DNA of 42,076 bases from CAZGMN01 sp964645765. Its GTDB lineage: Bacteria; Acidobacteriota; Aminicenantia; Aminicenantales; Aminicenantaceae. The position numbers were made by a program, and so were the translations under genes. Of the stretch, positions 8,067-16,631 are shown one piece after another. The notes beneath the pieces are model-generated. The model was not told the DNA's origin. It saw only the letters and a list, made by a program, of their open reading frames with translations, and did no database searches. Position 1 is the first letter of the stretch. Every line of letters begins with the position of its first letter. The stretch lies in assembly GCA_964645765.1 (NCBI GenBank), contig CAZYBE010000027.1, forward strand, positions 1 to 42,076, read 5' to 3'.

Positions 8067-8354
8067 ATGAAAGCAAGGGCGCGCATTGTAATTTCGGGAA
8101 TGGTCCAGGGAGTTTTTTTCCGTGATCACACTCGAAGATGGGCCTCATCCCTCGACTTGACGGGTTGGGTAAGGAACTTGGGCGACGGTCGAGTCGAGGC
8201 CTTGGCTGAGGGAGATAAGGAAAAAGTTGATGAGCTCATCGTCAGGCTGCATGAAGGGCCACCCTTGGCCCGGGTGGAAAATGTTGACATCGAATGGGAA
8301 GATTATAAAGGAGAATTCAAAGACTTCCGCGTAACCTACTCAGGTTACTGGTGA
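8067..8354 (+). CDS. acyP: Acylphosphatase
   Basis: This 95-residue protein is a standard-length acylphosphatase, which hydrolyses acyl phosphates such as acetyl phosphate and 1,3-bisphosphoglycerate in the cytosol. The N-terminal phosphate loop GMVQGVFFRD carries the catalytic arginine, and WVRNLGDGRVEALAEG carries the catalytic asparagine. A typical FRVTYSG strand ends the protein. ATG 8067 was chosen because it gives the conserved N-terminus; the open frame upstream to 7890 runs through a repeat. The ribosome binding site is weak. The gene is convergent with the next one, with 8 bases between stop codons. Confidence 0.92.
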   Translation: MKARARIVISGMVQGVFFRDHTRRWASSLDLTGWVRNLGDGRVEALAEGDKEKVDELIVRLHEGPPLARVENVDIEWEDYKGEFKDFRVTYSGYW

Positions 8355-8362
8355 TAAAGAGT

Positions 8363-8635
8363 CTAAGGTTCTTTATTTTTTTGCTCTAAAAATTTATCCC
8401 GGCATTCCTTGGAGCAAAAATAATATTCTTTTCCCTCAATGACTTCCTTCAGCGTGTCTTCTTTTGGAAGATAGGTGTTGCAGATTTCGTCTTTGACCAT
8501 CATGCCTGAAGGGCGTTTTGATAGCCGTGAGGCTTTGCTGGCTTTGTTTATGCCCTGAAAAAAAAGGTAAACCAGGTAGACAATATAGACAAGAAGGCCA
8601 TAAAAAATAATTCTTATAAGTCCTCTGATCATCAC
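8363..8635 (-). CDS. Small membrane protein with YHS/TRASH-like metal-binding domain
   Basis: The 90-residue protein has one N-terminal transmembrane segment (about residues 5-26), a basic linker and a C-terminal domain with one CNTYLP and one YYFCSKECRDKFL motif. This spacing (single Cys, then CxxxC followed by a phenylalanine-rich helix) is that of YHS/TRASH-like or PP0621-type small proteins, which bind metals or act as metal chaperones. The first residues MMIRGLIR suggest cytoplasmic start and possibly an in-out topology. The metal and partner cannot be told, and no copper or heavy-metal genes are adjacent. Confidence 0.75.
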   Translation of the reverse strand: MMIRGLIRIIFYGLLVYIVYLVYLFFQGINKASKASRLSKRPSGMMVKDEICNTYLPKEDTLKEVIEGKEYYFCSKECRDKFLEQKNKEP

Positions 8636-8683
8636 ACTAAAAATAGATGATTTGAGCTATGGTGTCAAATGACGCTTTTCTTC

Positions 8684-8712
8684 TTGATTATTGTCTTGCT
8701 AAAAAGTAAGAT
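8684..8712 (+). promoter_or_regulatory. Candidate promoter of the acyl-CoA dehydrogenase unit
   Basis: TTGATT (8684-8689), a 17-base spacer and TAAGAT (8707-8712) lie 30 bases before the start codon of the acyl-CoA dehydrogenase gene. Each box has four of six consensus bases. Confidence 0.35.
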
Positions 8713-8742
8713 GAAAAAGAAAAAAAACAAGAGAGGAACGTG

Positions 8743-9888
8743 ATGGACTTTATGCTCACTGAAGAACAGCAAATCTTAAAAGGGTCAATCAGAAATTTTT
8801 CTGAGAAAGAGATTCGGCCGCGCATCAAGGAGAGCGATGAAAAGGGAAAGTGGCCAGAGGAGCTGACAAAGAAATTGGCCGAGATGGGATTGTTGGGCAT
8901 AGTCATTGCTCCTGAATATTCGGGCACAGGCTATTCGAATGTCGATTATGTCATCATTCTTGAGGAAATATCCAAGGTAGACCCCTCTGTTGGCCTTGTG
9001 GTTGCCGCTCATAATTCGCTCTGTTCGAATCATCTCAACCTTTTCGCCAATGAGGAACAGAAAAGGAAATACTTAACAAGGTTAGCTTCCGGCCAGACTT
9101 TGGGGGCTTGGGGCCTCACTGAGGCTGAAGCAGGCTCGGATGCAGCCGCAATAAAAACAAAGGCTGTGAAAAAAGGAGACCGCTGGCTGCTGAACGGCTC
9201 TAAGCTTTTCATCACCAACGGCTCTTTGGCTGAAATCGTGGTGGTGATGGCTGTTACGGACCCCAAAAAAGGAAGAGATGGCATTTCAGCTTTCATCTTG
9301 GAGAAGGGGATGAAAGGCTTCAGCCCGGGTAAAAAGGAAGATAAGCTTGGAATAAGGGCAGCCGATACTTCTGAGCTTATCTTTGAGGATGTTGAAGTTC
9401 CTGCTGAGAACTTGGTCGGAGAAGAAGGGAAGGGATACAAGCAGGCCATGGCCATTCTGGATGGCGGGCGGATCAGTATCGCCGGCTTTTCGCTGGGAAT
9501 TGCTGCCGGAGCTCTGGAGTCGAGCTTGAAATATGCCAAGGAGAGGGTTCAGTTTGATCAGCCCATAGCCAATTTTCAGGCTATTCAATGGATGCTGGCT
9601 GATGGCTTCACCGAACTGGAAGCCGCACGCCTTTTGACCTACAGGGCCGCATTCTTGGAAGACCAGGGCAAGAAGATTCCAAAGGAATCGGCCATGGCAA
9701 AACTCTTTGCCAGTGAACTGGCGGTGAAAGCTTCTTCGATGGCTGTTCAGATTTTTGGAGGATACGGGTTTACGAGAGACTATCCGGTAGAAAAATTTTA
9801 TCGGGACTCAAAATTGGCCACCATTGGAGAGGGGACTTCAGAGGTCCAGCGCTGGATAATTGCCCAAAAAGTTCTTTCAGAATATTAA
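8743..9888 (+). CDS. Short-chain acyl-CoA dehydrogenase
   Basis: The 381-residue flavoenzyme is of the acyl-CoA dehydrogenase family, which introduces an alpha-beta double bond into acyl-CoA and passes electrons to ETF. The three-domain order is visible: an N-terminal helical part starting MDFMLTEEQQ, a middle beta domain with GLTEAEAGSDAAAI and LNGSKLFITNG, and a C-terminal helical domain with QIFGGYGFTRDYPVEKFYRD. The predicted catalytic Glu is in IGEGTSEVQR, at the position used by butyryl-CoA and short-chain enzymes. ATG 8743 has GAGAGG 8 bases upstream; a GTG directly before it is an alternative. It heads a plus-strand group with meaB and the epimerase, fitting branched-chain or odd-chain acid catabolism. 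Confidence 0.92.
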   Translation: MDFMLTEEQQILKGSIRNFSEKEIRPRIKESDEKGKWPEELTKKLAEMGLLGIVIAPEYSGTGYSNVDYVIILEEISKVDPSVGLVVAAHNSLCSNHLNLFANEEQKRKYLTRLASGQTLGAWGLTEAEAGSDAAAIKTKAVKKGDRWLLNGSKLFITNGSLAEIVVVMAVTDPKKGRDGISAFILEKGMKGFSPGKKEDKLGIRAADTSELIFEDVEVPAENLVGEEGKGYKQAMAILDGGRISIAGFSLGIAAGALESSLKYAKERVQFDQPIANFQAIQWMLADGFTELEAARLLTYRAAFLEDQGKKIPKESAMAKLFASELAVKASSMAVQIFGGYGFTRDYPVEKFYRDSKLATIGEGTSEVQRWIIAQKVLSEY

Positions 9889-9991
9889 AAAAGACTTGAG
9901 ACAAGAGGTCTAAAGGGTTGAAAATGTTTTCTTCATTCTGTTCCAAGGAACGCTCATCGAAAAATGATAACTTAGAACCATAGTAAGGAAA

Positions 9992-10960
9992 ATGCCAGAC
10001 CTCGCCGCAGGAATAATTAAGGGAAACGTTCGAGCCATCGCCAGGGCCATCTCTCTGGTTGAAAACAACAGAGGGGCGGCTCAGGAGACAATGAAGAAGA
10101 TTTTCCCTCGCACCGGAGAATCGCTCGTCATCGGAGTTACTGGCTCACCAGGTTCGGGCAAGAGCACCCTGGTCGACCAGATGACAAGCCTCCTGCGGAA
10201 GAAGCAAAAGAGAATCGGGATCGTTGCTGTTGACCCTTCCAGCCCTTTCAGCGGAGGGGCGATTCTGGGAGACAGGATAAGAATGATGGAGCACAGTGTC
10301 GACCCTGAGGTGTTCATCCGCAGCATGGCCACTCGAGGACATCTTGGAGGCTTGGCTAAGGCCACAGGAGAAGCGATTTCCATTCTCGAAGCAGCAGGGA
10401 AAGATATCATTCTTGTCGAAACAGTCGGAGTCGGACAGGATGAGGTTGAAGTTGTGAAACTGGCAGACATCGTTCTGGTCATTTTGACTCCTGGAACAGG
10501 GGATGAAATTCAGGTTTTCAAGGCAGGGATTATGGAGATTGCGGACATTTTTGTTCTCAATAAAGCTGATTCTCCAGAGGCTGAAAGAATGGAGAGGCAG
10601 CTTCGGGCTGTGCTGGATTTGGGTCTGGCTGAAAAAGCCATTCCTCCTGTGGTCAAAACTGTGGCTACAAAAGGAGAAGGAGTGAAGTCCCTGCTCGATG
10701 AGATCGAGAGCTTGGTCGCCGGCAAAAATCAGGAATTCCTTGCCTCCAGGAAGAAAAGATTGATTTCCTGGATGCTGAAAGACATTATCAATGAAAAAAT
10801 CTATCAGGATGTGGCCCGGCATATCCCTTCCTCTGAATTTGAAAACCTCGTCGAGAAAATTTATAAGAGGGAAATCGACCCTTATACTGTTGCTGATGAA
10901 ATCCTCGGGAGATTGAAAAAAGTCGTGGGCTCCCGAAATCCTCAAAGGAGACAGAAATGA
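9992..10960 (+). CDS. meaB: Methylmalonyl-CoA mutase-associated GTPase MeaB
   Basis: The 322-residue protein is a G3E-family P-loop GTPase of the MeaB/ArgK type, the chaperone that gates cobalamin loading and protects methylmalonyl-CoA mutase. Walker A is GSPGSGKS (about residues 52-59), followed by the family block DPSSPFSGGAILGDRIRM, switch region ETVGVGQDEVEV and base-specificity motif NKAD. The C-terminal helical dimerisation extension is present. It overlaps the next gene by 4 bases (ATGA), so translation is coupled to the epimerase. The mutase itself is not in the window. Confidence 0.95.
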   Translation: MPDLAAGIIKGNVRAIARAISLVENNRGAAQETMKKIFPRTGESLVIGVTGSPGSGKSTLVDQMTSLLRKKQKRIGIVAVDPSSPFSGGAILGDRIRMMEHSVDPEVFIRSMATRGHLGGLAKATGEAISILEAAGKDIILVETVGVGQDEVEVVKLADIVLVILTPGTGDEIQVFKAGIMEIADIFVLNKADSPEAERMERQLRAVLDLGLAEKAIPPVVKTVATKGEGVKSLLDEIESLVAGKNQEFLASRKKRLISWMLKDIINEKIYQDVARHIPSSEFENLVEKIYKREIDPYTVADEILGRLKKVVGSRNPQRRQK

Positions 10961-11358
10961 AGGTCGACCATATTGGAATTGCCGTGAGAAATCTTGAGGA
11001 GAGCATAGAAAAGTGGACTGAATTGTTAGAGCTCGAAGTTAAAAGGGTTGAGGAGATAAAAGAGAGAGGTGTGAGGTTAGCCCATTTAAGCTCAAAGAGC
11101 GGCCCTTCCATTGAGCTGCTGACGCCATGCGGGGAAGGGTCTGCGCTTGGAAAATTCCTGAAAGAAAGAGGCGAGGGAATCCATCACTTCTGTTTTGAAG
11201 TCAAAAACATTGAAAGGGCGATGGAAGAGCTAAAAAAGAAAGGAATCCAGTTTGTTCAGGAAAGCCCTCAAAAAGGCGCAGGTCGAAGCCTCATTGCCTT
11301 CATTCATCCTCGCAATTTCAACAGTGTTCTTATAGAGCTGAAGCAGACGAAAAGATAG
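10957..11358 (+). CDS. mce: Methylmalonyl-CoA epimerase
   Basis: This 133-residue protein is a vicinal-oxygen-chelate fold enzyme of standard size. It interconverts (R)- and (S)-methylmalonyl-CoA in propionate metabolism. The metal ligands are expected in MKVDHIGIAV (His5), GIHHFCFEV and the C-terminal glutamate of VLIELKQ. Also visible is the family's LSSKSGPSIELLTP segment. The overlap with meaB and the acyl-CoA dehydrogenase upstream support a role in propionyl-CoA to succinyl-CoA conversion. The 3' end is 9 bases from the stop of the convergent flavodoxin gene. Confidence 0.93.
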   Translation: MKVDHIGIAVRNLEESIEKWTELLELEVKRVEEIKERGVRLAHLSSKSGPSIELLTPCGEGSALGKFLKERGEGIHHFCFEVKNIERAMEELKKKGIQFVQESPQKGAGRSLIAFIHPRNFNSVLIELKQTKR

Positions 11359-11367
11359 TTTTTCCTT

Positions 11368-11874
11368 CTAATCCCGATGATGAGCGCTGAGGGTTATCAC
11401 CCAGCTGGCGAATGACCGGGCATCCTCTAAGTCTCCCTCGCTTGGATGACTATGGGCAGATGCAGCCATTTCCGTCCATGCCATATGCTCTGGAGATTTG
11501 CTCAAAGCCTCAAGGGCAGCCGGAGAAACCTTACCCCTGCAGGAGAAAGTGGCCAAGACTTTTGCTTTTGAAGCGACAGCGACCGCATGCTCCAAAGCTT
11601 CTCTTGATAGACGACTTCCTGTGTGTGAGCCATGAGTGCAAAAGAGTGCAATTTTTTTGCCTTGAGGGATTCGCATGAGCAGGCGCTCGATTTTTAATGG
11701 GACGCTATGGGAATGGACAGGAAAGCCGATAAACACGATATGGAATTCGTCCATTTTCTGGACCTCATCCACAGGTTTGATCGACTTCTCTCCTTCCAGG
11801 ACTTCATAGATGGCCTCAGCGATTTTTTTTGTGTTTCCTGTCTGGCTGAAATAAGTCACCAGAATTTTTAACAT
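11368..11874 (-). CDS. Flavodoxin-like FMN protein
   Basis: With the start at ATG 11874 the protein has 168 residues and a flavodoxin fold. The N-terminal strand MLKILVTYFS is followed by the FMN phosphate loop SQTGNTKKIAEAI. The second FMN loop lies around GFPVHSHSVP, and a CTHGSHTGSR segment follows the next strand. It is likely a cytosolic electron carrier or a FMN reductase of the flavodoxin family; the partner is unknown. A longer start at 11910 adds 12 residues before the typical N-terminus and was not chosen. It lies downstream of the large histidine kinase but is separated from it by a repeat element. Confidence 0.8.
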   Translation of the reverse strand: MLKILVTYFSQTGNTKKIAEAIYEVLEGEKSIKPVDEVQKMDEFHIVFIGFPVHSHSVPLKIERLLMRIPQGKKIALFCTHGSHTGSRLSREALEHAVAVASKAKVLATFSCRGKVSPAALEALSKSPEHMAWTEMAASAHSHPSEGDLEDARSFASWVITLSAHHRD

Positions 11875-11979
11875 CCTGCAACTCCAGTTTTTGAATCGAA
11901 GAAGCAGCATTCTTCCATAACTATCAAAAAAAAGCTAGGTGTTGTTAAAAGCGGTGAGCATCTCTATTTCCGTGACGGC

Positions 11980-12122
11980 GGTGAGGGTTGAGGGTTCGTC
12001 GCACGCTGATTTTCCCCAGCGAGGAAAATCAACTCCCATTCGGCCTTCGCTCTTCTCTCCTTCGGAGAGAAACCATGCCCGCTCAGGCCTCATAGGGGCC
12101 TCCTCACCCTCATACCCTCACC
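11980..12122 (-). repeat. Structured dispersed element, family B copy 2
   Basis: This is an inverted copy of the element at 3361-3510. Outer arms GGTGAGGGTTGAGGGT (11980-11995) and its near complement (12106-12122) pair, but have a different sequence from the arms of copy 1. The inner hairpin 12007-12031 has a 9-bp stem unlike copy 1, with a loop that reads TCGCTGG on the minus strand exactly as in copy 1. The second hairpin (about 12053-12072) has stem CTCTCC/GGAGAG around GAA. Core words CCATGCCCGCTC and CTTCGCTC are the complements of those in copy 1. Confidence 0.8.
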
Positions 12123-12171
12123 ACCCTTTCTAAGCTATGCATCATATCATTATAGAAGAAGATGCTTCCTT

Positions 12172-12192
12172 AAAAGGGGACTGTCCCCTTTT
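12172..12192 (-). terminator. GGGGACAGTCCCC hairpin at the kinase stop codon
   Basis: A palindrome with GGGGAC/GTCCCC stem flanked by A4 and T4 begins inside the TAA stop (12193-12191) of the histidine kinase gene. The stem plus T-run makes a plausible intrinsic terminator. Near-identical sequences occur at 36632, 41004 and 41958. Confidence 0.55.
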
Positions 12193-15100
12193 ATGATGAC
12201 GCGGGTGGCATTTTAGGCAGATATATTGAAATTTTTGTCCCTTTATTTTTTCGACTTGAGACTTGGATGGACCCACCATGGTCTTCAATGATCTTTTTGG
12301 CGATAGGAAGACCCAGCCCTGTTCCCGAATCTTTTGTTGAGAAATAGGGCTCAAAAACTCTTTCCAGCACTTCTCTTTTCATGCCTATTCCATTGTCCTT
12401 GATTTCAAGAGTTATTCCCTCCTTTTCCTCAGAAGCTTTGACTTCAATCGCTCCTTTGTCGCCAATAGCTTCGATGGCGTTGGTGAAGATGTTCCTCAAT
12501 GCAATTTTTATTTTGTCTCTATCTCCTTCAATATTAAAATTTTGACCCTCGTATTTTTCTTTGAACCTGATTTTTTCAGAGAGAACCTTTCTGTAAGGGG
12601 AAATTGTTTCTCCGGCAAGATCTTTCAGGTTAAAAAGTTCTATCTGAAGAGCTCTATCTTTAGAAAACTCCAAGAATTCTTGGGATATTTTTCTAAGGTT
12701 TTCAACTTCCTTGATGATATAAGAGACCGATTCTTTGAGAGTTTGGTCGAAATCTTGATCTTTATCCTGGAAAACTTTTAGCAGATGCTCGGCCGAGAGT
12801 TGAATGGGAGTCAGAGGATTCTTGATTTCGTGGGCGATTTTCCGGGCTATTTCTGCCCAAGCTGCTTTTTTGCTCATCTCAGCCAATTCCTGCTGCTGCC
12901 TTTTCAGGTTTTGAACCATGGCATTGAATCCATCGATTAAGGTCTTCATTTCGTCCTGAGGCTTATGGGAGATGGATATCTCGAGGTTCCCTGAACTCAC
13001 TTCTTTTGTGCCGACTAGGAGCTTTTTTATAGGATTGACAATCGTGCTCCCTATACTGCGGGCAAAAATGAGGACAGCAGCAATGAAGAAGACCGAGATG
13101 AAGAATAGGAATTCGATCAAGCCTTCGGTGGCTTTTGCTATTTGCTGACGTTCTAAAGGGAAGGGAAGGGAGATAAGGAGAAGAGATTCTCTAAGGAGAA
13201 ACGGTGCGGTAAGGGTGTGAAAAGAGTAGCTGCCGATCTTCTGGATTTGGGTGTAAAAGGGATTATTCTCATACTGAATTTTGTAGTAAATTTCTCCGTC
13301 GATATAATCAGGGAGAAGCCCATAATCAAAAAATTCTCTGCGGCTGGAGGAGATGAGCTTTCCATCCTGGTATAAATTCACATCGTTTGAAATCGTCGAG
13401 CTTATCCAAAGGACTATGTTTTCAGGAGGGATGGCCGGCGAAGCCATTTCTTCTTGCTGGAAAAGAATAAAATCTTCCATCACGCGCTGGGCAAGGCTTG
13501 CCTGAGCTTGGGCCTTTTCCGTGAATTGATGGCTGAAGATTTGCCCAAAGAAATTTCTGCTGAAAAAAGTGAAAAGGAGAACAGGGATGATGATGACCGC
13601 AGCAAAAGATACATAGACTCGGTTTGAGAAAGACCAGAAGGGATTTCTGAATTTTTTTCTTGATAGAATTCTTGATAAAATTGAGATGACTAAAAGGAAA
13701 AAGAGGAAAAAAGCAAGATAGAAAAAGAGAAGCTTTAAGAACTCAGCACTGTAATTAATGAAATTTTTTTTCGCCAAGAAGAGGGAATAGACTCTGTTAT
13801 CTTTTCTAAAGTAAAAAGAGTTGAATTTTTTCCCTCTGTCAGTGAAAGTCAACCAGAGAGATTCCTGAGAGGAGCCGATTTTGGCCAGAATGGCGGGCGC
13901 AAGCCCCGAGGATATTTCGTCGGGGCTGAAAAGCAGCTTTCCCTCCAAGTCAAAAATTGCAAATCCGAAGTCGAGCTGGTTCAGAAAGGGTATGGAAGTC
14001 ACTCGCAGAAGCTCAAAGTAAGGATTGGCAGAATAGAGAAAGGGGAGCATGTCGTAATCGATAGAGAGGTAGAGGATTGTCTTTCCAAGATGGTTCTCTG
14101 AATCAAACCAGTCTTTGTAGGCGAGAAGAAAGTCTTTGGCCTCGCCCATAAAGGGGATGTTGAGTCGAGAGAAAGACCAATCACGGCTTAAGGGAAGGTC
14201 AAAATCAAGGCGATAGAGTTTGGGCATATTTAGAGAAAAACGGGAAAGGATCTCTCCTCTAGGGCTTAAAATTTCCAAGCTCGAATACCAGTTAAATTTT
14301 GCAACAAGAGTTCTTTCCCAGAGACTATGAGCGAAGTCAAACGGTTGAGAGCTTTTTAAAAAAGAGATGATGGCTTCTTTGCTTTTATCGACCTCGGGCA
14401 AGGACTGTTTTAATAAAAAACTTCCCCAATTCTCCTCGGATTTTATGACGTTTTGAAGCGAATTCTGGATGAGGGACTGGTTTCGTCTAGAAGAAGAGTC
14501 ATGAAGGGAAGTGTAAATAAATAGCGTGCATAAACACAAAGCTGGAAATAAAACTTCTTTTCTTTTAAGGAGCGAAGGGAAAAAAGCCAGGGATAAAGCC
14601 ATGATGACAATGACAGCCTGGAGAAGGAAAAGAAGCGGAATATTTCTGTTCCTGAAGAAAAGAAGATAGGCATCGAACTCCAGCAGGAAAATAAGGAAAG
14701 AGAGAAAAGGCTCAGATGAGAAGCGAGAAATAATTTTTAATCCGATAAAGATTGCACAAAGTGAAAAGAGAAAAAAAAGCAGGATACTGAGGTGGAGGAG
14801 AAGAAAAGAGATGTTGAAAGAAAAGCGGAGCAGGTTTATGTTGGAGTTTAAAACCAATCGAAACAAAATTTCTTGAAAGGCAAAAATAAAGGCCAGCGAT
14901 GTGAAAATAAATATAGAATTCAATGCCAGGAGAATGAGGAAAGAGGATTTTCTTTTTTTCTCCTGAAAGAGGGTTCGGGAATAATTAAGCCCACAGCCGA
15001 TGATCAAGACGAGAAGGAGAGAGCTGAGAAAAATATCAGCCGGAGATTTGGTGAAATCCCATAGAGAAATAAAGCTTGCCGAAGAGGGATAGAAGAAAGA

Positions 15101-16108
15101 GAGAGATTGAACTTTTTCAAGGTTGCTCAAAGGGAAGAAAATTAGCCTTAGCCCCACTAAGGTCAACACAACGAGAAATCCAGGAAGGAGCTTCCTTTCT
15201 CTATAAAATGAGGGGGATTTGACAAGATGAATGAGCAGGCAGAGGAGCGAGATTCCGAGCAGGATGTAAAAAACTAGGAAGAAATTCTCTTTTTGACTCG
15301 AAATCTCCGCTGAAAGGGAAGGTGAGTTGAGCCTCACGGTAGCGACAATTTTGCCCTTCTCATTCCTAAGGGGAAAGAGCATCGTTTCAATCCCTTCCTG
15401 AAGCTTGGGCTCGGCTGTGTACTCGTCCCCGTGTTTGGAGAAGAGCTTTTCAAATCCGGAAACGTCTTCACGAAAGTCCCAATAGCTGATGTCGCAATTG
15501 CTTAAAAGTTTCGGCTTCAAGAAATGGTATTCTTTGAGGTCGGGTGTCTTGAATTGAGGGACGAAGGCCAAAAGCCGGTAGACAATAACATGCTCATTCT
15601 CTCTGACTTTTTGAGAAGATGCGAGATAGACAGAGGCTTTGTATCGGATGAGGAGAGAGCTTTTCTGTTCAAGAAAAGCGTCTTTTCTTTCAGCCGAGAA
15701 GAGAGCTTTTGGGTCGGTGATATTCCCTATCCAGAGGATCGGTTCACCTTGTCCGTTAAAATAACCGACTCCTTCCTTTTCTCTGTCAACGCTAATTTTT
15801 TTGAAAAGGCTGAATATTTCATTTTTTTTGACTGGAAAGGGAGAATCTGAGAGTAATTTTTGCTTTTCGTTTAGAGAATGAATAAGGCTGGCGAACTCAT
15901 TTTTAATGCTCTTGGCCTGGCTGCGCAGTTCGCCTAAGCTTTTCTGATAATAGTTTGAGGAAATGAAGGCGGGGAGGAAAAAAGTTAGAACGAGGAGAAC
16001 CGCCGCAAGTAAGCCGCTGGAGATAAATCCGTAGAAGAAAAATCTTTTCTTGAACGATGTTTTGGAGCTGTTCAAATTTTCTCTGCCTTGATTTCTATTA
16101 TTTTCCAT
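12191..16108 (-). CDS. NtrY-like sensor histidine kinase (1305 aa)
   Basis: This is a very large membrane histidine kinase. An N-terminal helix (about residues 22-50) is followed by an extracytoplasmic region, then a cluster of about eight to ten hydrophobic segments between residues 275 and 555, a second extracytoplasmic region, and further helices near 765-790, 830-850 and 1000-1020. A HAMP linker comes next, then the HisKA helix with His1093 in ARKIAHEIKNPLTPIQLSAE. The ATPase domain has N box FTNAIEAI (about 1210), DNGIGM and GTGLGLPIAKK. The HEIKNPLTPIQLSAE motif is that of NtrY kinases, which normally work with an NtrX regulator. No response regulator is in the window. The signal is unknown. 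It overlaps the small exported protein gene upstream by 37 bases, implying coupling. Confidence 0.9.
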   Translation of the reverse strand: MENNRNQGRENLNSSKTSFKKRFFFYGFISSGLLAAVLLVLTFFLPAFISSNYYQKSLGELRSQAKSIKNEFASLIHSLNEKQKLLSDSPFPVKKNEIFSLFKKISVDREKEGVGYFNGQGEPILWIGNITDPKALFSAERKDAFLEQKSSLLIRYKASVYLASSQKVRENEHVIVYRLLAFVPQFKTPDLKEYHFLKPKLLSNCDISYWDFREDVSGFEKLFSKHGDEYTAEPKLQEGIETMLFPLRNEKGKIVATVRLNSPSLSAEISSQKENFFLVFYILLGISLLCLLIHLVKSPSFYRERKLLPGFLVVLTLVGLRLIFFPLSNLEKVQSLSFFYPSSASFISLWDFTKSPADIFLSSLLLVLIIGCGLNYSRTLFQEKKRKSSFLILLALNSIFIFTSLAFIFAFQEILFRLVLNSNINLLRFSFNISFLLLHLSILLFFLFSLCAIFIGLKIISRFSSEPFLSFLIFLLEFDAYLLFFRNRNIPLLFLLQAVIVIMALSLAFFPSLLKRKEVLFPALCLCTLFIYTSLHDSSSRRNQSLIQNSLQNVIKSEENWGSFLLKQSLPEVDKSKEAIISFLKSSQPFDFAHSLWERTLVAKFNWYSSLEILSPRGEILSRFSLNMPKLYRLDFDLPLSRDWSFSRLNIPFMGEAKDFLLAYKDWFDSENHLGKTILYLSIDYDMLPFLYSANPYFELLRVTSIPFLNQLDFGFAIFDLEGKLLFSPDEISSGLAPAILAKIGSSQESLWLTFTDRGKKFNSFYFRKDNRVYSLFLAKKNFINYSAEFLKLLFFYLAFFLFFLLVISILSRILSRKKFRNPFWSFSNRVYVSFAAVIIIPVLLFTFFSRNFFGQIFSHQFTEKAQAQASLAQRVMEDFILFQQEEMASPAIPPENIVLWISSTISNDVNLYQDGKLISSSRREFFDYGLLPDYIDGEIYYKIQYENNPFYTQIQKIGSYSFHTLTAPFLLRESLLLISLPFPLERQQIAKATEGLIEFLFFISVFFIAAVLIFARSIGSTIVNPIKKLLVGTKEVSSGNLEISISHKPQDEMKTLIDGFNAMVQNLKRQQQELAEMSKKAAWAEIARKIAHEIKNPLTPIQLSAEHLLKVFQDKDQDFDQTLKESVSYIIKEVENLRKISQEFLEFSKDRALQIELFNLKDLAGETISPYRKVLSEKIRFKEKYEGQNFNIEGDRDKIKIALRNIFTNAIEAIGDKGAIEVKASEEKEGITLEIKDNGIGMKREVLERVFEPYFSTKDSGTGLGLPIAKKIIEDHGGSIQVSSRKNKGTKISIYLPKMPPASS

Positions 16109-16491
16109 GTATTCTTGAGTTTTTCTTTAATCAAGTAGAAGAAGATGTGGATGGGGTATTGGTTGTTGTTTCGATTGTCCTTAAAGGACCATCTCGCTTT
16201 AAAGATGAAACTTTGATTTTCCGAAGAGAAAGGGAACTCTTCCTCTGGATAGAATTCCAATGTGTTGAAGGAAGAAAATATTTTTTTGAAGAGAAAGAAA
16301 GCCTGCTCGCGGCTGACCTGGTCAGAAAAGGAAATCGGTTCGGGGAGCGAAATGTTTATGGAACTTTCTGAGGAGAAGAGGGAATAGAGAGTTCTCGGAT
16401 TATTTTGGAGAAAAGCTTTTTCGATGCTTTGAGTTGTTGGAGAAAGAGCAATAAAGAGTCCTAGGATAAAATGGAATATGAAGTTTGCCAC
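16072..16491 (-). CDS. Small exported protein, DUF4783-like
   Basis: A 139-residue protein is proposed with GTG start 16491, giving a clear hydrophobic signal (ANFIFHFILGLFIALS) followed by a helix and a mixed alpha-beta region (SREQAFFLFKKIFSSF, YPIHIFFYLIKEKLKNTWKI). This arrangement resembles small cystatin/NTF2-like exported proteins such as DUF4783, but the match is weak. The open frame extends upstream to 16581 through repeat-like sequence; that extension would put a basic stretch before the signal and may not be translated. It overlaps the start of the histidine kinase gene by 37 bases on the same strand, so it may be an accessory or sensing partner. Confidence 0.5.
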   Translation of the reverse strand: MANFIFHFILGLFIALSPTTQSIEKAFLQNNPRTLYSLFSSESSINISLPEPISFSDQVSREQAFFLFKKIFSSFNTLEFYPEEEFPFSSENQSFIFKARWSFKDNRNNNQYPIHIFFYLIKEKLKNTWKIIEIKAEKI

Positions 16492-16552
16492 AAGAAAAAT
16501 ATTATCATAGCTTTTCTTGATTAGGCAAGGGAGCGAAATGGGAAAATATTGG

Positions 16553-16628
16553 GGCATGCACCGAATTCGCACTCGGGACATATTCTGCTTACGGAGGATT
16601 GAGTTGAATTCGGTAACGTGTCCCTGTA
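16553..16628. repeat. GGGACACGTTACCGAATTC-type repeat
   Basis: The stretch contains GAATTCGGTAACGTGTCCC (16612-16630 region) and a second, degenerate GAATTCGCACTCGGGACA. Together they resemble the GGGACA-type dispersed motifs common in bacterial intergenic regions. It lies between the small exported protein gene and the ribbon-helix-helix gene. Confidence 0.45.
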
Positions 16629-16631
16629 TTT

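Noticed and set aside
9889..9991. Terminator between the acyl-CoA dehydrogenase gene and meaB
   Set aside because: Only a weak AGACT/AGGTCT pairing without a T-run was seen.
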